Positions 16,638-27,415 of a DNA stretch of 64,000 bases are shown piece after piece. The stretch is taken from the NCBI GenBank assembly GCA_030680415.1, contig JAUXVE010000077.1:1-64000 (forward strand), in the 5' to 3' direction. How positions within the stretch are numbered: the first letter of the stretch is position 1; each line of letters begins with the position of its first letter. The translations under genes were made by a program, and so were the position numbers. The DNA is from Rubrivivax sp. (GTDB lineage: Bacteria; Pseudomonadota; Gammaproteobacteria; Burkholderiales; Burkholderiaceae_C). Below the pieces are notes generated by a model that worked only from the letters and a program-made list of their open reading frames with translations, did not search any database and had not been told where the DNA came from.

Positions 16638-17561
16638 ATGTCGATGTCCGACCGCGACGGCAAGATCTGGATGGACGGCCAGCTGGTCGAATGGCGCGAT
16701 GCCAAGATCCATGTCCTGAGCCACACGCTGCACTACGGTTGCGGCGCCTTCGAAGGCGTGCGTGCCTACAAGACCGACCGCGGCACGGCCATCTTTCGAC
16801 TGCCCGAGCACACCGAGCGGCTGTTCAACAGCGCTAAGATCCTGCGCATGAAGATCCCGTTCACGCCGCAGCAGGTGATGGACGCGCAGCGCGAAGTGGT
16901 GCGCGTGAACAAGCTGGAAAGCTGCTACCTGCGGCCGCTGACCTGGATCGGCGACCAGAAGCTCGGCGTCAGCCCCAGGGGCAACACCATCCACCTGATG
17001 GTCGCCGCCTGGCCCTGGGGTGCCTACCTCGGCGAGGAAGGCTTGAAGCACGGCATCCGCGTCAAGACCAGCAGCTACACGCGCCACCACGTCAATATCA
17101 CGATGACGCAAGCCAAGGCGGTGAGCAACTACACCAATTCGATCCTGGCCAACATGGAAGTCACCGACGAAGGCTACGATGAAGCGCTGCTGCTGGATGC
17201 CAGCGGCTTCGTCAGCGAAGGCGCGGGCGAGAACCTGTTCATCATCAAGAAGGGCGTGGTCTACACGCCGGACCTGAGCGCCGGGGCGCTGAACGGCATC
17301 ACGCGCGACACCATCTTCGCGATCTGCCAGGACCTCGGCCTCAGGCTGGTCGAGAAGCGCATCACGCGCGACGAGGTCTACATCTGCGACGAGGCCTTCT
17401 TCACCGGCACCGCGGCCGAGGTGACGCCGATCCGTGAACTCGACCGCATCGAGCTCGGGCTGGGCAGCCGCGGCCCGATCACCGAAAAGATCCAGGCGGC
17501 TTTCTTCGACATCGTCAACGGCCGCAACCCGAAGTACACCGAATGGCTGACACCGGTGTGA
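16638..17561 (+). CDS. ilvE: Branched-chain amino acid aminotransferase
   Basis: IlvE catalyses the last step of Leu, Ile and Val synthesis with 2-oxoglutarate as partner. The protein has 307 residues, a class IV PLP enzyme. The PLP lysine is Lys160 (TMTQAKAVSNY), in the position expected from the E. coli enzyme. LHYGCGAFEGVRAY (31-44) and SEGAGENLF are family motifs. The ATG at 16638 has GAGGAG eight bases upstream. The CHCC zinc-finger gene follows after four bases. Confidence 0.95.
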   Translation: MSMSDRDGKIWMDGQLVEWRDAKIHVLSHTLHYGCGAFEGVRAYKTDRGTAIFRLPEHTERLFNSAKILRMKIPFTPQQVMDAQREVVRVNKLESCYLRPLTWIGDQKLGVSPRGNTIHLMVAAWPWGAYLGEEGLKHGIRVKTSSYTRHHVNITMTQAKAVSNYTNSILANMEVTDEGYDEALLLDASGFVSEGAGENLFIIKKGVVYTPDLSAGALNGITRDTIFAICQDLGLRLVEKRITRDEVYICDEAFFTGTAAEVTPIRELDRIELGLGSRGPITEKIQAAFFDIVNGRNPKYTEWLTPV

Positions 17562-17565
17562 TGCG

Positions 17566-17772
17566 ATGACCGAAGCCAAAGCGCTGGTCGAACTTGCCGC
17601 CGCCGAGCTGGTTGGCCCCGGCGTCACCTTCTGCCCCAACCCGCGCATGGCCTTGTGGAGCAACCATCCCAGGGTCTTCATCGACGTCGCCACCACCGGC
17701 GAGGGGCGCTGCCCGTATTGCGGCACCGTGTACCGGCTCAAGGCGGGCGAGAAGGTGCCCGCGGCGCATTGA
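17566..17772 (+). CDS. CHCC zinc-finger domain protein
   Basis: This 68-residue protein has the zf-CHCC pattern Cys23, His34, Cys49 and Cys52 (RCPYCGTVY), resembling the zinc-binding accessory subunit NDUFS6 of mitochondrial complex I. It is encoded immediately downstream of ilvE, a linkage common in betaproteobacteria. Its role there is not established. Confidence 0.9.
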   Translation: MTEAKALVELAAAELVGPGVTFCPNPRMALWSNHPRVFIDVATTGEGRCPYCGTVYRLKAGEKVPAAH

Positions 17773-17805
17773 AGCGCCGCCGGAGGATGCCGCCGGGCAG
17801 ACGGA

Positions 17806-18549
17806 TCAGGGTGCGCCGAAGCCGTAACGCGTGAACACGGCGCGTGCCGGCGGCTGGTTGAGAAAGAGCACGAAGTCGCGCGCCAGCGCCGGCTGGCGGC
17901 TGGCGGCCACCACGGTGGCTGGGTAGCGCACGGGCGTCTGCACGGAAAGCGTCTGCACCACGCGCACCCGTTTGCCGGCCAGGGCCACGTCGGTGCCGTA
18001 GACGAAGCCGGCGTCGGCGTCGCCGCTGGCCACGGCTTCGAGGACCGCACGCACGCTGTCGCCGGCCACGATCTTCTGCTGCACCGCGGGCCACAGGCGC
18101 AACGCGTCGACAGCCTGGCGCGCATAACGCCCGGCCGGCACGGTGGCCGTGCGGCCCATGGCGATGCGCCGGATCTCGGGCCGCGCCAGGTCCTGCAGGC
18201 GCTGCACCGGTGAATTGCGGTCGGTGGGCACGATCAGCACCAGGGTGTTGGTGGCGAACTCGCGCTGCGCGTCGGCCAGCAGCAGCCGGCGCTGGATGCC
18301 GCGCGCCAGCGTGTCGGCGTCGGCGCTGGCCAGGACGTCGGCCGGCTTGCCGCCGGCGATGTCCTGCAGCAACACGCCAGAGGCCGCGAACTGCAGTTCC
18401 ACGGTCACGCCCGGGCGTGTGGCCTCGAAGGCCCGCGCGACGTCGCCCATGGCCTCGGTGAGGCTGGCGGCGGCGGCCACCGTGATCTGCTGCGCGGCAG
18501 CGGGGGTCAGGCTGGCCAGCGCCAGCAACAGGAGGAAGACGATTCTCAT
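17806..18549 (-). CDS. modA: Molybdate ABC transporter substrate-binding protein
   Basis: The protein has 247 residues with a cleavable signal peptide (about residues 1-19, ending AAAQ), so it is periplasmic. ModA motifs include AAASLTEAMGDVARAFE near the N-terminus, LQFAASGVLLQDIAGGKPAD, and the ANTLVLIVP-like segment ATNTLVLIVP. It should deliver molybdate or tungstate to ModBC, but no permease or ATPase genes are adjacent in the window. Confidence 0.88.
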   Translation of the reverse strand: MRIVFLLLLALASLTPAAAQQITVAAAASLTEAMGDVARAFEATRPGVTVELQFAASGVLLQDIAGGKPADVLASADADTLARGIQRRLLLADAQREFATNTLVLIVPTDRNSPVQRLQDLARPEIRRIAMGRTATVPAGRYARQAVDALRLWPAVQQKIVAGDSVRAVLEAVASGDADAGFVYGTDVALAGKRVRVVQTLSVQTPVRYPATVVAASRQPALARDFVLFLNQPPARAVFTRYGFGAP

Positions 18550-18693
18550 TGGTGGGCCTCAAGTGCGAGCATAAGGGGCGGCTCGCGGGTCATTGCGACG
18601 CTCGCGCAGGAACGGCCAGCCGGCTGGGCGCTCCTGCGAGCTGCAACTGCTGCCGTCGTGCGCGCCAGCCCCCGACTGGCAGGCGCCAAGGGC

Positions 18694-19770
18694 TCAGCGG
18701 TCGTGTTGCTCCAGCGCCAGCGCTGCACCGGTGAGCGCAGCCAGCGTGTCGGTGATCAGCGCCGTGGGGATGGCCTGCAGGTAGTCCTGGAAGCGGCCCT
18801 TGGCTTCGAAGCGCTCGCGGAAGCGCGAAGCGAAGAAACGCTCGCCCAGCCGCGGCACGATGCCGCCGCCGATGTAGACGCCGCCGCGCGCGCCCAGCAC
18901 CAGCGCCACGTTGCCGGCGAAGCCGCCGAGCAGGGCGCAAAAGCTGTCGAGGGTGCGACTGCAGACGGCATCGTGGCGGCCCAGGCCGCGCTCGACGATC
19001 TCGACGGTGCTCAGCGGCGCCGCGGCTTGCCCCAGCACGTGGGCCACCGCGGCGTGCAGTAGCGGCAGGCCGATGCCCGAGAGCAGCCGTTCGGCCGAGA
19101 CGTGCACGTGGTGGTGGCGCACGGCGGCCAGCAGCGCGGCCTCGAAGTCGTCGCTGGCGGCCAGGCTGGCGTGGCCGCCTTCGCCGGGAACCGCCACCCA
19201 GCCGTGTCGGGTGGGCACGAGTCCGGCCACGCCCAGGCCCGTACCAGGGCCGATGACGGCCAGCGTGCCGTGGGCCGCAGCGGACGTCACCGGCACCGGC
19301 GCTGCACCGAAGGGCCGGATCTGCGTGCCCTTGAGCCGCGGCAGCGAAAGCGCCAGGGCCTCGAAGTCGTTGAGCACCAGCAGGGCTTGCAGGCCCAGTT
19401 CGCGCTGCACGGCGCGGCGCGAAAAAGCCCAGTGGCTGTTCGTCAACTCGACGCGGTCGCCGCCCACCGCGGTGGCCACCGCAAAAGCGCCCGCCCGTGG
19501 CGCCCGGTAGCGGCTGCCGAGTTTCTGCGCGACCTGCTGCAGGTAGATCGCGGCGGCGGCAGCCGGGCCGGCGTGGCTGGCGGCCGCCATCGTGGCCACA
19601 TGCTCGATGGCAGCAGCGCCGGCATCGAGCCAGCCGAAGCGCACGTTGGTGCCGCCGATGTCGGCCACCAGCCACGGGCGCGGCAGGCCTTGCGGCAAGC
19701 CTGCCGAAGGGCCGGGGGCGGCCGTGCCATCCGTGCCCGGTGCAGTGGAAGGGCTATCGATCTGGGTCAT
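18694..19770 (-). CDS. glk: Glucokinase
   Basis: Glucokinase phosphorylates glucose with ATP to feed glycolysis or the Entner-Doudoroff pathway. The protein has 358 residues; the first 30 form an Ala/Pro/Gly-rich extension before the phosphate-1 motif DIGGTN (37-42). VLNDFEALALSL and GPGTGLGVAGL are further Glk motifs. It lacks the ROK zinc cysteines and so belongs to the proteobacterial Glk family. The ATG at 19770 was chosen; the frame is open upstream but without plausible start context. It is divergent from metH. Confidence 0.9.
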   Translation of the reverse strand: MTQIDSPSTAPGTDGTAAPGPSAGLPQGLPRPWLVADIGGTNVRFGWLDAGAAAIEHVATMAAASHAGPAAAAAIYLQQVAQKLGSRYRAPRAGAFAVATAVGGDRVELTNSHWAFSRRAVQRELGLQALLVLNDFEALALSLPRLKGTQIRPFGAAPVPVTSAAAHGTLAVIGPGTGLGVAGLVPTRHGWVAVPGEGGHASLAASDDFEAALLAAVRHHHVHVSAERLLSGIGLPLLHAAVAHVLGQAAAPLSTVEIVERGLGRHDAVCSRTLDSFCALLGGFAGNVALVLGARGGVYIGGGIVPRLGERFFASRFRERFEAKGRFQDYLQAIPTALITDTLAALTGAALALEQHDR

Positions 19771-19898
19771 GGGCGGCACGTCCACAAGCAGACTCGTCGG
19801 TCCTCTGGTGGCGCCTTTCAAGTGCATATCCCACGCGAGGCGCCGACGCAAGCAGGTTCATCGTGCCGAGTTTAGGGCCCGCCGGTAGAATGACAGGC

Positions 19899-19992
19899 CT
19901 CCCGAGGAGCGTTGCAACGGCCGCCATTGCGCATGCCGCCAGGCTCGGGAACCTGAGGTGCCTGGCGGGCCGCAGGCTGCAACGGCGCTCAC
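19899..19992 (+). ncRNA. SAH (S-adenosylhomocysteine) riboswitch
   Basis: CCCGAG (19901-19906) pairs with CTCGGG (19944-19949). GAGCGTTGCA from 19907 pairs with TGCAACGGCGCTC from 19978 (with a bulge), forming the nested pseudoknot-like arrangement of the SAH riboswitch, and the characteristic GAGGAGCG, AGGCTCGG and CAACGGCGCTCA blocks are in order. These RNAs turn on downstream ahcY, metH or metF when S-adenosylhomocysteine accumulates. It ends about 30 bases before the metH start. Confidence 0.9.
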
Positions 19993-20023
19993 CCTCTCCA
20001 CGAGTGACCAGGGTGACCGCCGC

Positions 20024-22759
<2,736 letters not shown>

Positions 22760-22814
22760 TGTCCGCCATGGGCGCCAACGCCACATCTGCGGGCAGGAGC
22801 CGCTGCCGAGCGAC

Positions 22815-23183
22815 ATGACCTCCAATGCCCACCTCGCCGCCGGCGAGCCGTCGCGCGCTGAGCTCGATGGCCTGGAGGGCCCGGCGATGGTCGAGTTCGG
22901 CACCGATTGGTGCGGCTACTGCCGCGGCGCGCAGCCGCTGATCGCCGCGCCCCTGGCCGATCATCCCCGCGTGCGACACGTTAAGGTGGAAGACGGCCGC
23001 GGCCGACGGCTCGGCCGCTCCTTCGGCGTCAAGTTGTGGCCGACCCTGGTGTTCCTGTGCGACGGCCGGGAATTGGCGCGGTTGGTGCGGCCGCGCAGCG
23101 AGCAGGAGATCCTGCGCGCCCTGGCGTTGATCGACCCGTCTTGCGGGGCGGGCGGCGCGCCGAACCGGGACGCCGTTTCCTGA
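22815..23183 (+). CDS. Thioredoxin family protein
   Basis: The 122-residue protein has a thioredoxin fold with active site WCGYC at 32-36 and the cis-proline segment LWPTLVFLCDG near 75. No signal peptide is present, so it is cytoplasmic. It starts 55 bases after metH and may be part of its transcript, perhaps serving a reduction step; this is inference. The ATG at 22815 is used because longer starts overlap metH with Arg-rich sequence. Confidence 0.82.
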   Translation: MTSNAHLAAGEPSRAELDGLEGPAMVEFGTDWCGYCRGAQPLIAAPLADHPRVRHVKVEDGRGRRLGRSFGVKLWPTLVFLCDGRELARLVRPRSEQEILRALALIDPSCGAGGAPNRDAVS

Positions 23184-23290
23184 ATCGCAGGCTGGCCATG
23201 GTGTGCAATACCGGCTCGCCGATCCGGCCCATGACCAAGACCGTCTGAACGACAGCCGGTCGCGGCTGCGCCGCTATGATGCCCGGCCCC

Positions 23291-25336
23291 ATGAGTACGC
23301 ACGCCGCCCCCGTGTCCCTGAACATCGCCCAGATGGAGGCCGTGCACCACCTCGCCGGGCCCAGCCTGGTGCTGGCCGGCGCCGGCTCGGGCAAGACGCG
23401 GGTCATCGTGCACAAGATCGCGCGCCTGCTGCAGGCCGGGCTGGAGCCCAAGCAGATCGCCGCCATCACCTTCACCAACAAGGCGGCGCAGGAAATGCGC
23501 GAGCGCGCCAAGGCGCTGGTCGGGCCACGCGCCGCGCGCGACCTGGCGGTGAGCACTTTCCACAGTCTGGGCGTGCGCCTGCTGCGCAGCGACGGCACGC
23601 GCATCGGGCTGAAGGAGAACTTCTCCATCCTCGACAGCGACGACGTTCTGGGTGTGCTTCGCGACGCCGGCGGCAACACCGACAACGCCCTGGCGCGGCG
23701 CTGGCAGTGGGCCATCAGCCTGTGGAAGAACCAGGGCCGGGACGCCGCCGCAGCCGAAAGCGCGGCGGCCGACGACGACGAACGCATTGCCGCGCGCGTG
23801 ATGCGGCGCTACGAAGAACGGCTGGCGGCTTTTCAGGCCGTCGACTTCGACGACCTCATCGGCCTGCCGCTGAAGCTGCTGCAGCGCGACGCCGAGGTGC
23901 GCGAGAAGTGGCAGGCGCAGTTCCGCCACATCCTGGTCGACGAGGTCCAGGACACCAACGCCGTGCAGTACGAACTGCTCAGGATGCTGGTCGGCGAGCG
24001 CGGTCTGTTCACCGCGGTGGGCGACGACGACCAGAGCATCTACGGCTGGCGTGGCGCCACCATCGACAACCTCAAGCGCCTGCCGCAGGACTACCCGCTT
24101 CTCAAGCTCATCGCGCTGGAACAGAACTACCGCTCCACCGGCCACATCCTGCGCGCCGCCAACGCGGTGATCTCGCACAACCCGAAGCTGTTCGAGAAGA
24201 AGCTGTGGAGCGACTTCGGCGACGGCGAGCCGGTCAGGGTGGTCGAATGCGACGGCGAGGAGCACGAGGCCGAACGCGCGGTGGCGCGCATCCAGGCCTT
24301 GCGGTCCGCCGGCGGCGTGAAATTCGGTGACTGCGCCGTGCTCTACCGCGCCAACCACCAGGCGCGTGTCTTCGAGCAGAAGTTGCGCGCGGCGCAGATC
24401 CCCTACAAGGTGTCGGGCGGGCAGAGCTACTTCGACCGCGCCGAGATCAAGGACCTGTGCGCCTGGCTGCGGCTGCTGGTCAACCAGGACGACGATCCCG
24501 CCTTCCTGCGCGCCGTGACGACGCCCAAGCGTGGCATCGGGCACCAGACCCTGGCCGGCCTGGGGGAGTTTGCGTCGAAGTGGAAGGTGAGCCTGTTCGA
24601 GGCCCTGTTCTCGCCCAGCCTGGGCAGCATGCTCAAGGGCAAGGCCATCGACGGCCTGCACGAGTTCGGGCGCGAGGTCAACGACCTGGAGCACCGCGCG
24701 CGCCACACCACGGGCAGCGAGGATGCCAAGGCGCTGCTGCTGGGCTGGCTGAAGGACATCGGCTACGAGCAGCACCTGTTCGACGGTGAAGACAGCGACA
24801 AGCTCGCCGCCGCGCGCTGGAGCAACGTGCTCGACTTCGTCGACTGGATCGCGCGGCGCTGCGGCGGCGAGATCACGCCGGACGGTGGCAGCACTTTCGA
24901 GAGCGAGAGGTCGAGCGTGCTGCAGGTGGCGCAGACCATCAGCGTCATCATCAGCCTGGCCGAGCGTGGCGACGAGCAGGACGTGGTGACGCTGTCGACG
25001 CTGCACGCCGCCAAGGGCCTGGAGTGGCCGCACGTGACGCTGGCCGGCGTCAACGAAGGGCTGCTGCCGTTTCGCAGCGGTGACGACGACATGACCCCCG
25101 AGCGCCTGGAGGAGGAGCGACGCCTGATGTACGTGGGCATCACGCGCGCGCGCAGCACGCTGGCGGTGAGCACGCTGCGGCGGCGCAAGAAGGGCCGCGA
25201 CACGGTGGTCGGCATACCCAGCCGCTTCATCGAGGAGATGAAGCTCGACGAAGGCGTGGTCAAGGAAGACCCGCGCGTGCGGCTGCAGAAGCTGCGCGAC
25301 GCGATGGCGGCACGGGTGGCCCCCGCGCCCACCTAG
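23291..25336 (+). CDS. rep: UvrD/Rep-family DNA helicase
   Basis: Superfamily 1 3'-5' DNA helicase of 681 residues. Walker A AGAGSGKT is at 29-36, ITFTNKAAQEM (motif Ia) follows, motif II DEVQD lies near 217, GDDDQSIYGWRG (motif III) next, and VTLSTLHAAKGLEW and VGITRAR (motifs V and VI) are in the C-terminal half. Length and motif spelling favour Rep over UvrD. Two ATGs lie 12 and 15 bases upstream of the chosen one. Confidence 0.92.
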   Translation: MSTHAAPVSLNIAQMEAVHHLAGPSLVLAGAGSGKTRVIVHKIARLLQAGLEPKQIAAITFTNKAAQEMRERAKALVGPRAARDLAVSTFHSLGVRLLRSDGTRIGLKENFSILDSDDVLGVLRDAGGNTDNALARRWQWAISLWKNQGRDAAAAESAAADDDERIAARVMRRYEERLAAFQAVDFDDLIGLPLKLLQRDAEVREKWQAQFRHILVDEVQDTNAVQYELLRMLVGERGLFTAVGDDDQSIYGWRGATIDNLKRLPQDYPLLKLIALEQNYRSTGHILRAANAVISHNPKLFEKKLWSDFGDGEPVRVVECDGEEHEAERAVARIQALRSAGGVKFGDCAVLYRANHQARVFEQKLRAAQIPYKVSGGQSYFDRAEIKDLCAWLRLLVNQDDDPAFLRAVTTPKRGIGHQTLAGLGEFASKWKVSLFEALFSPSLGSMLKGKAIDGLHEFGREVNDLEHRARHTTGSEDAKALLLGWLKDIGYEQHLFDGEDSDKLAAARWSNVLDFVDWIARRCGGEITPDGGSTFESERSSVLQVAQTISVIISLAERGDEQDVVTLSTLHAAKGLEWPHVTLAGVNEGLLPFRSGDDDMTPERLEEERRLMYVGITRARSTLAVSTLRRRKKGRDTVVGIPSRFIEEMKLDEGVVKEDPRVRLQKLRDAMAARVAPAPT

Positions 25337-25344
25337 GAGTGACC

Positions 25345-26001
25345 ATGGCGCACAACGATCACGTTCGCTGGCTCGCCGCGGCACTGGTCGGCAGCGCCGC
25401 GCTGGCCATCGCGTCGGCGCCCTGGGCGCCGGCCATGCCGGTGTTGAACTTCGTCTTCAAGCCGCTGGCGACGCTGATCGTCATCGCCTACGCCTGGCGC
25501 CGCGGGCACGACGCGCCGCTGCTGCGGCGCTGGGTGCTGGCGGGGCTCGTGCTTTCGCTGGCCGGCGACGTGGCCCTGTTGTGGCCGAAACAGGGCTTCC
25601 TGCCGGGGCTGGTGAGCTTCCTGCTGGCGCACCTGGCCTATCTGGTGGCTTTCACGCGCGTGCAGCGCCTGGCGGCCTGGCCGCCGGCCTTCGTGGGCTA
25701 TGCGGCAGTGGCCGGCGTCGTGCTGTGGCGGCTGTGGCCGGGCGTGCCGGTGGCCTTGCAGGCGCCGGTGCTGGCCTACGTCGTGTGCCTGGCGGCCATG
25801 GCGGCGCAGGCGGCGGTGCTGTGGCAGCGCGGTTCGGCGCGCGGTGCCGTGCTGGCCTTGGGCGGCGCCCTGTTCATGACCTCGGACGCGCTGCTGGCCA
25901 GCAACAAGTTCGCCGGCCCGCTGCCGTGGGCCAGCCTGTGGATCCTGGGCACCTACTGGTCGGCGCAGTGGTGCATCGCGTCGTGGCTCAAGCCGCGCTG
26001 A
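25345..26001 (+). CDS. YhhN family lysoplasmalogenase-like membrane protein
   Basis: The 218-residue protein has about eight membrane spans and the YhhN/TMEM86 pattern, including FKPLATLIVIAYAW near 35, LSLAGDVALLWP near 70 with its conserved Asp, and LFMTSDALLASNKF near 180. TMEM86 proteins hydrolyse the vinyl-ether bond of lysoplasmalogens; the activity of bacterial members is mostly untested. AGGAG directly precedes the start. It begins eight bases after the rep stop and is probably co-transcribed. Confidence 0.85.
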   Translation: MAHNDHVRWLAAALVGSAALAIASAPWAPAMPVLNFVFKPLATLIVIAYAWRRGHDAPLLRRWVLAGLVLSLAGDVALLWPKQGFLPGLVSFLLAHLAYLVAFTRVQRLAAWPPAFVGYAAVAGVVLWRLWPGVPVALQAPVLAYVVCLAAMAAQAAVLWQRGSARGAVLALGGALFMTSDALLASNKFAGPLPWASLWILGTYWSAQWCIASWLKPR

Positions 26002-26029
26002 AGATGGCCTCGGCCGGCCCCGTTCGCGC

Positions 26030-26950
26030 TTACATGCCCTTGAACAGGCCCGTGTAGCTGCGGCTGACTTCGAGCTTTTCGGGGTGGCCCTTGACGCTGA
26101 CGATCTGGCGGCCACGGAAGTCGCGCGTGACACCGGCGATGGCCTTGACGTTGACCATCGTGCTGCGGTGGATCTGCCAGAACAGCCGCGGGTCGATCTC
26201 GTCGACCAGTTCCTTGATCGGCTTCCTGATCAGCGCTTCGACCTGCGCCGTTTGCACCCGCGTGTACTTCTCGTCGCTGATGAAGAAGAGCACGTCTTCG
26301 ACCGGGATCATCTGGATCGCCTGGCCCACCGTGGCCTGGATCCACTGCAGGTACTGCGGCGCGCTGCCGGGGTTCAGGCGCGCCGCCAGCTGGTGCAGCA
26401 GCTGCTGCAGGTGCGGCCCCGCCGGCGCCTCGGTGCCGCTTCGGCGCGCTGCCAGACGCTGCTTGATGCGGCCCACGGTGACCTGCAGCCGCTCGCGTTC
26501 GGCGGGCTTGAGCACGTAGTCCGCTGCCCCCTGTTCGAAGGCTTCCACCGCGTACTGGTCGTAGGCGGTGATGAAGACGATCTCGGGCAGCCCGTCGTTG
26601 TCGTCGGCCTCGTGGCCGGCGCGTGGCGGCAGTTGGGCGATCTGCCGCGCCGCCTCGACCCCGGTCAGGCCGGGCATGCGGATGTCGAGGAAGACGATGT
26701 CGGGGCGGTGCTCGTCGACGAGTTGCACCGCTTCCAGCCCGTTGCGGGCTTCGGCGACGATGTGCAGTTCGGGCCAGACCTCGGCCAGGCGGGCGCGAAG
26801 TTGTTCCCGCATCAGGCGTTCATCGTCGGCCAGCACCGCCGTCGGTGCCTGTCCGTTCGCCGCCGTCGGTGCCTGTCCGTTCGCCATCGTCGGTTCGCGT
26901 GCCTTCTCCGCCCGCGGCGCGGACGCTGTGCCTGGGTCTTCGGTGCTCAT
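26030..26950 (-). CDS. LytTR-family response regulator
   Basis: The 306-residue protein has a receiver domain (about 36-160; phosphoacceptor Asp89 in VFLDIRMPG; Lys in YVLKP) and a C-terminal LytTR DNA-binding domain (about 200-306, with LFWQIHRSTMVNV and RSYTGLFKGM). The first 35 residues are a low-complexity tail including a duplicated ANGQAPTA unit encoded by a perfect 24-base tandem repeat. Its ATG overlaps the stop of the membrane protein gene (ATGA). It is the probable partner of the upstream sensor kinase. Confidence 0.92.
   Translation of the reverse strand: MSTEDPGTASAPRAEKAREPTMANGQAPTAANGQAPTAVLADDERLMREQLRARLAEVWPELHIVAEARNGLEAVQLVDEHRPDIVFLDIRMPGLTGVEAARQIAQLPPRAGHEADDNDGLPEIVFITAYDQYAVEAFEQGAADYVLKPAERERLQVTVGRIKQRLAARRSGTEAPAGPHLQQLLHQLAARLNPGSAPQYLQWIQATVGQAIQMIPVEDVLFFISDEKYTRVQTAQVEALIRKPIKELVDEIDPRLFWQIHRSTMVNVKAIAGVTRDFRGRQIVSVKGHPEKLEVSRSYTGLFKGM
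26838..26885. repeat. 24-bp perfect tandem duplication in regulator gene
   Basis: Two identical 24-base units lie head to tail and encode the repeated octapeptide ANGQAPTA near the N-terminus of the LytTR regulator. Copy changes would stay in frame and vary the tail length. Confidence 0.9.
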
Positions 26951-27414
26951 GTCTGCATCGTAGCGGCGCCGCGCGGCCGGCGGCGCAGGATCAGCCACAG
27001 CACGAGGACGATCAGCCACAGTGGCGACAGCGCCACTGCCGCCACCACCAGCAGTGCCAGCAGCGCGACGCCAATGCCCACCGCCGCAGCCACCAGGGCC
27101 AGCAGCACGGCGCACGGCACCACCACCATCATCACCAGCAGGGCCAGCGCGACGCCGGCGAAGGCCAGCGGCCAGGACGCGCGGTCCAGTTCGAAATGAC
27201 CCCAGCGTTCACCGTCGATGGTGACGTTGACGCCCTCGCGGGCGCCGTCGGCGAGTGCCAGCAGCAGCGCAGCGCCCGACGCGGCCAGCAGCAGTGCCAG
27301 CACGAACAGGGCCAGCAGCACCCAGGGCCAGACCGCGCGGCGTGGTGCATGGGCGGTGGCCGCGGGCTTCCTGCGGCGCTCACCTGCGAAGGCGTGACTG
27401 TCGTCGGTATTCAT
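26947..27414 (-). CDS. Membrane protein between kinase and regulator genes
   Basis: The 155-residue protein has a charged N-terminus, a first span (about 30-50), an extracytoplasmic or loop segment containing VNVTIDGERWGHFELDR, then a long highly hydrophobic region with two to three spans ending in RRRPRG. No family is recognised. It is encoded between the sensor kinase and its response regulator, with a one-base gap on one side and a four-base overlap on the other, so it probably belongs to the same signalling unit, perhaps as an accessory sensor. Confidence 0.8.
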   Translation of the reverse strand: MNTDDSHAFAGERRRKPAATAHAPRRAVWPWVLLALFVLALLLAASGAALLLALADGAREGVNVTIDGERWGHFELDRASWPLAFAGVALALLVMMVVVPCAVLLALVAAAVGIGVALLALLVVAAVALSPLWLIVLVLWLILRRRPRGAATMQT

Positions 27415-27415
27415 C

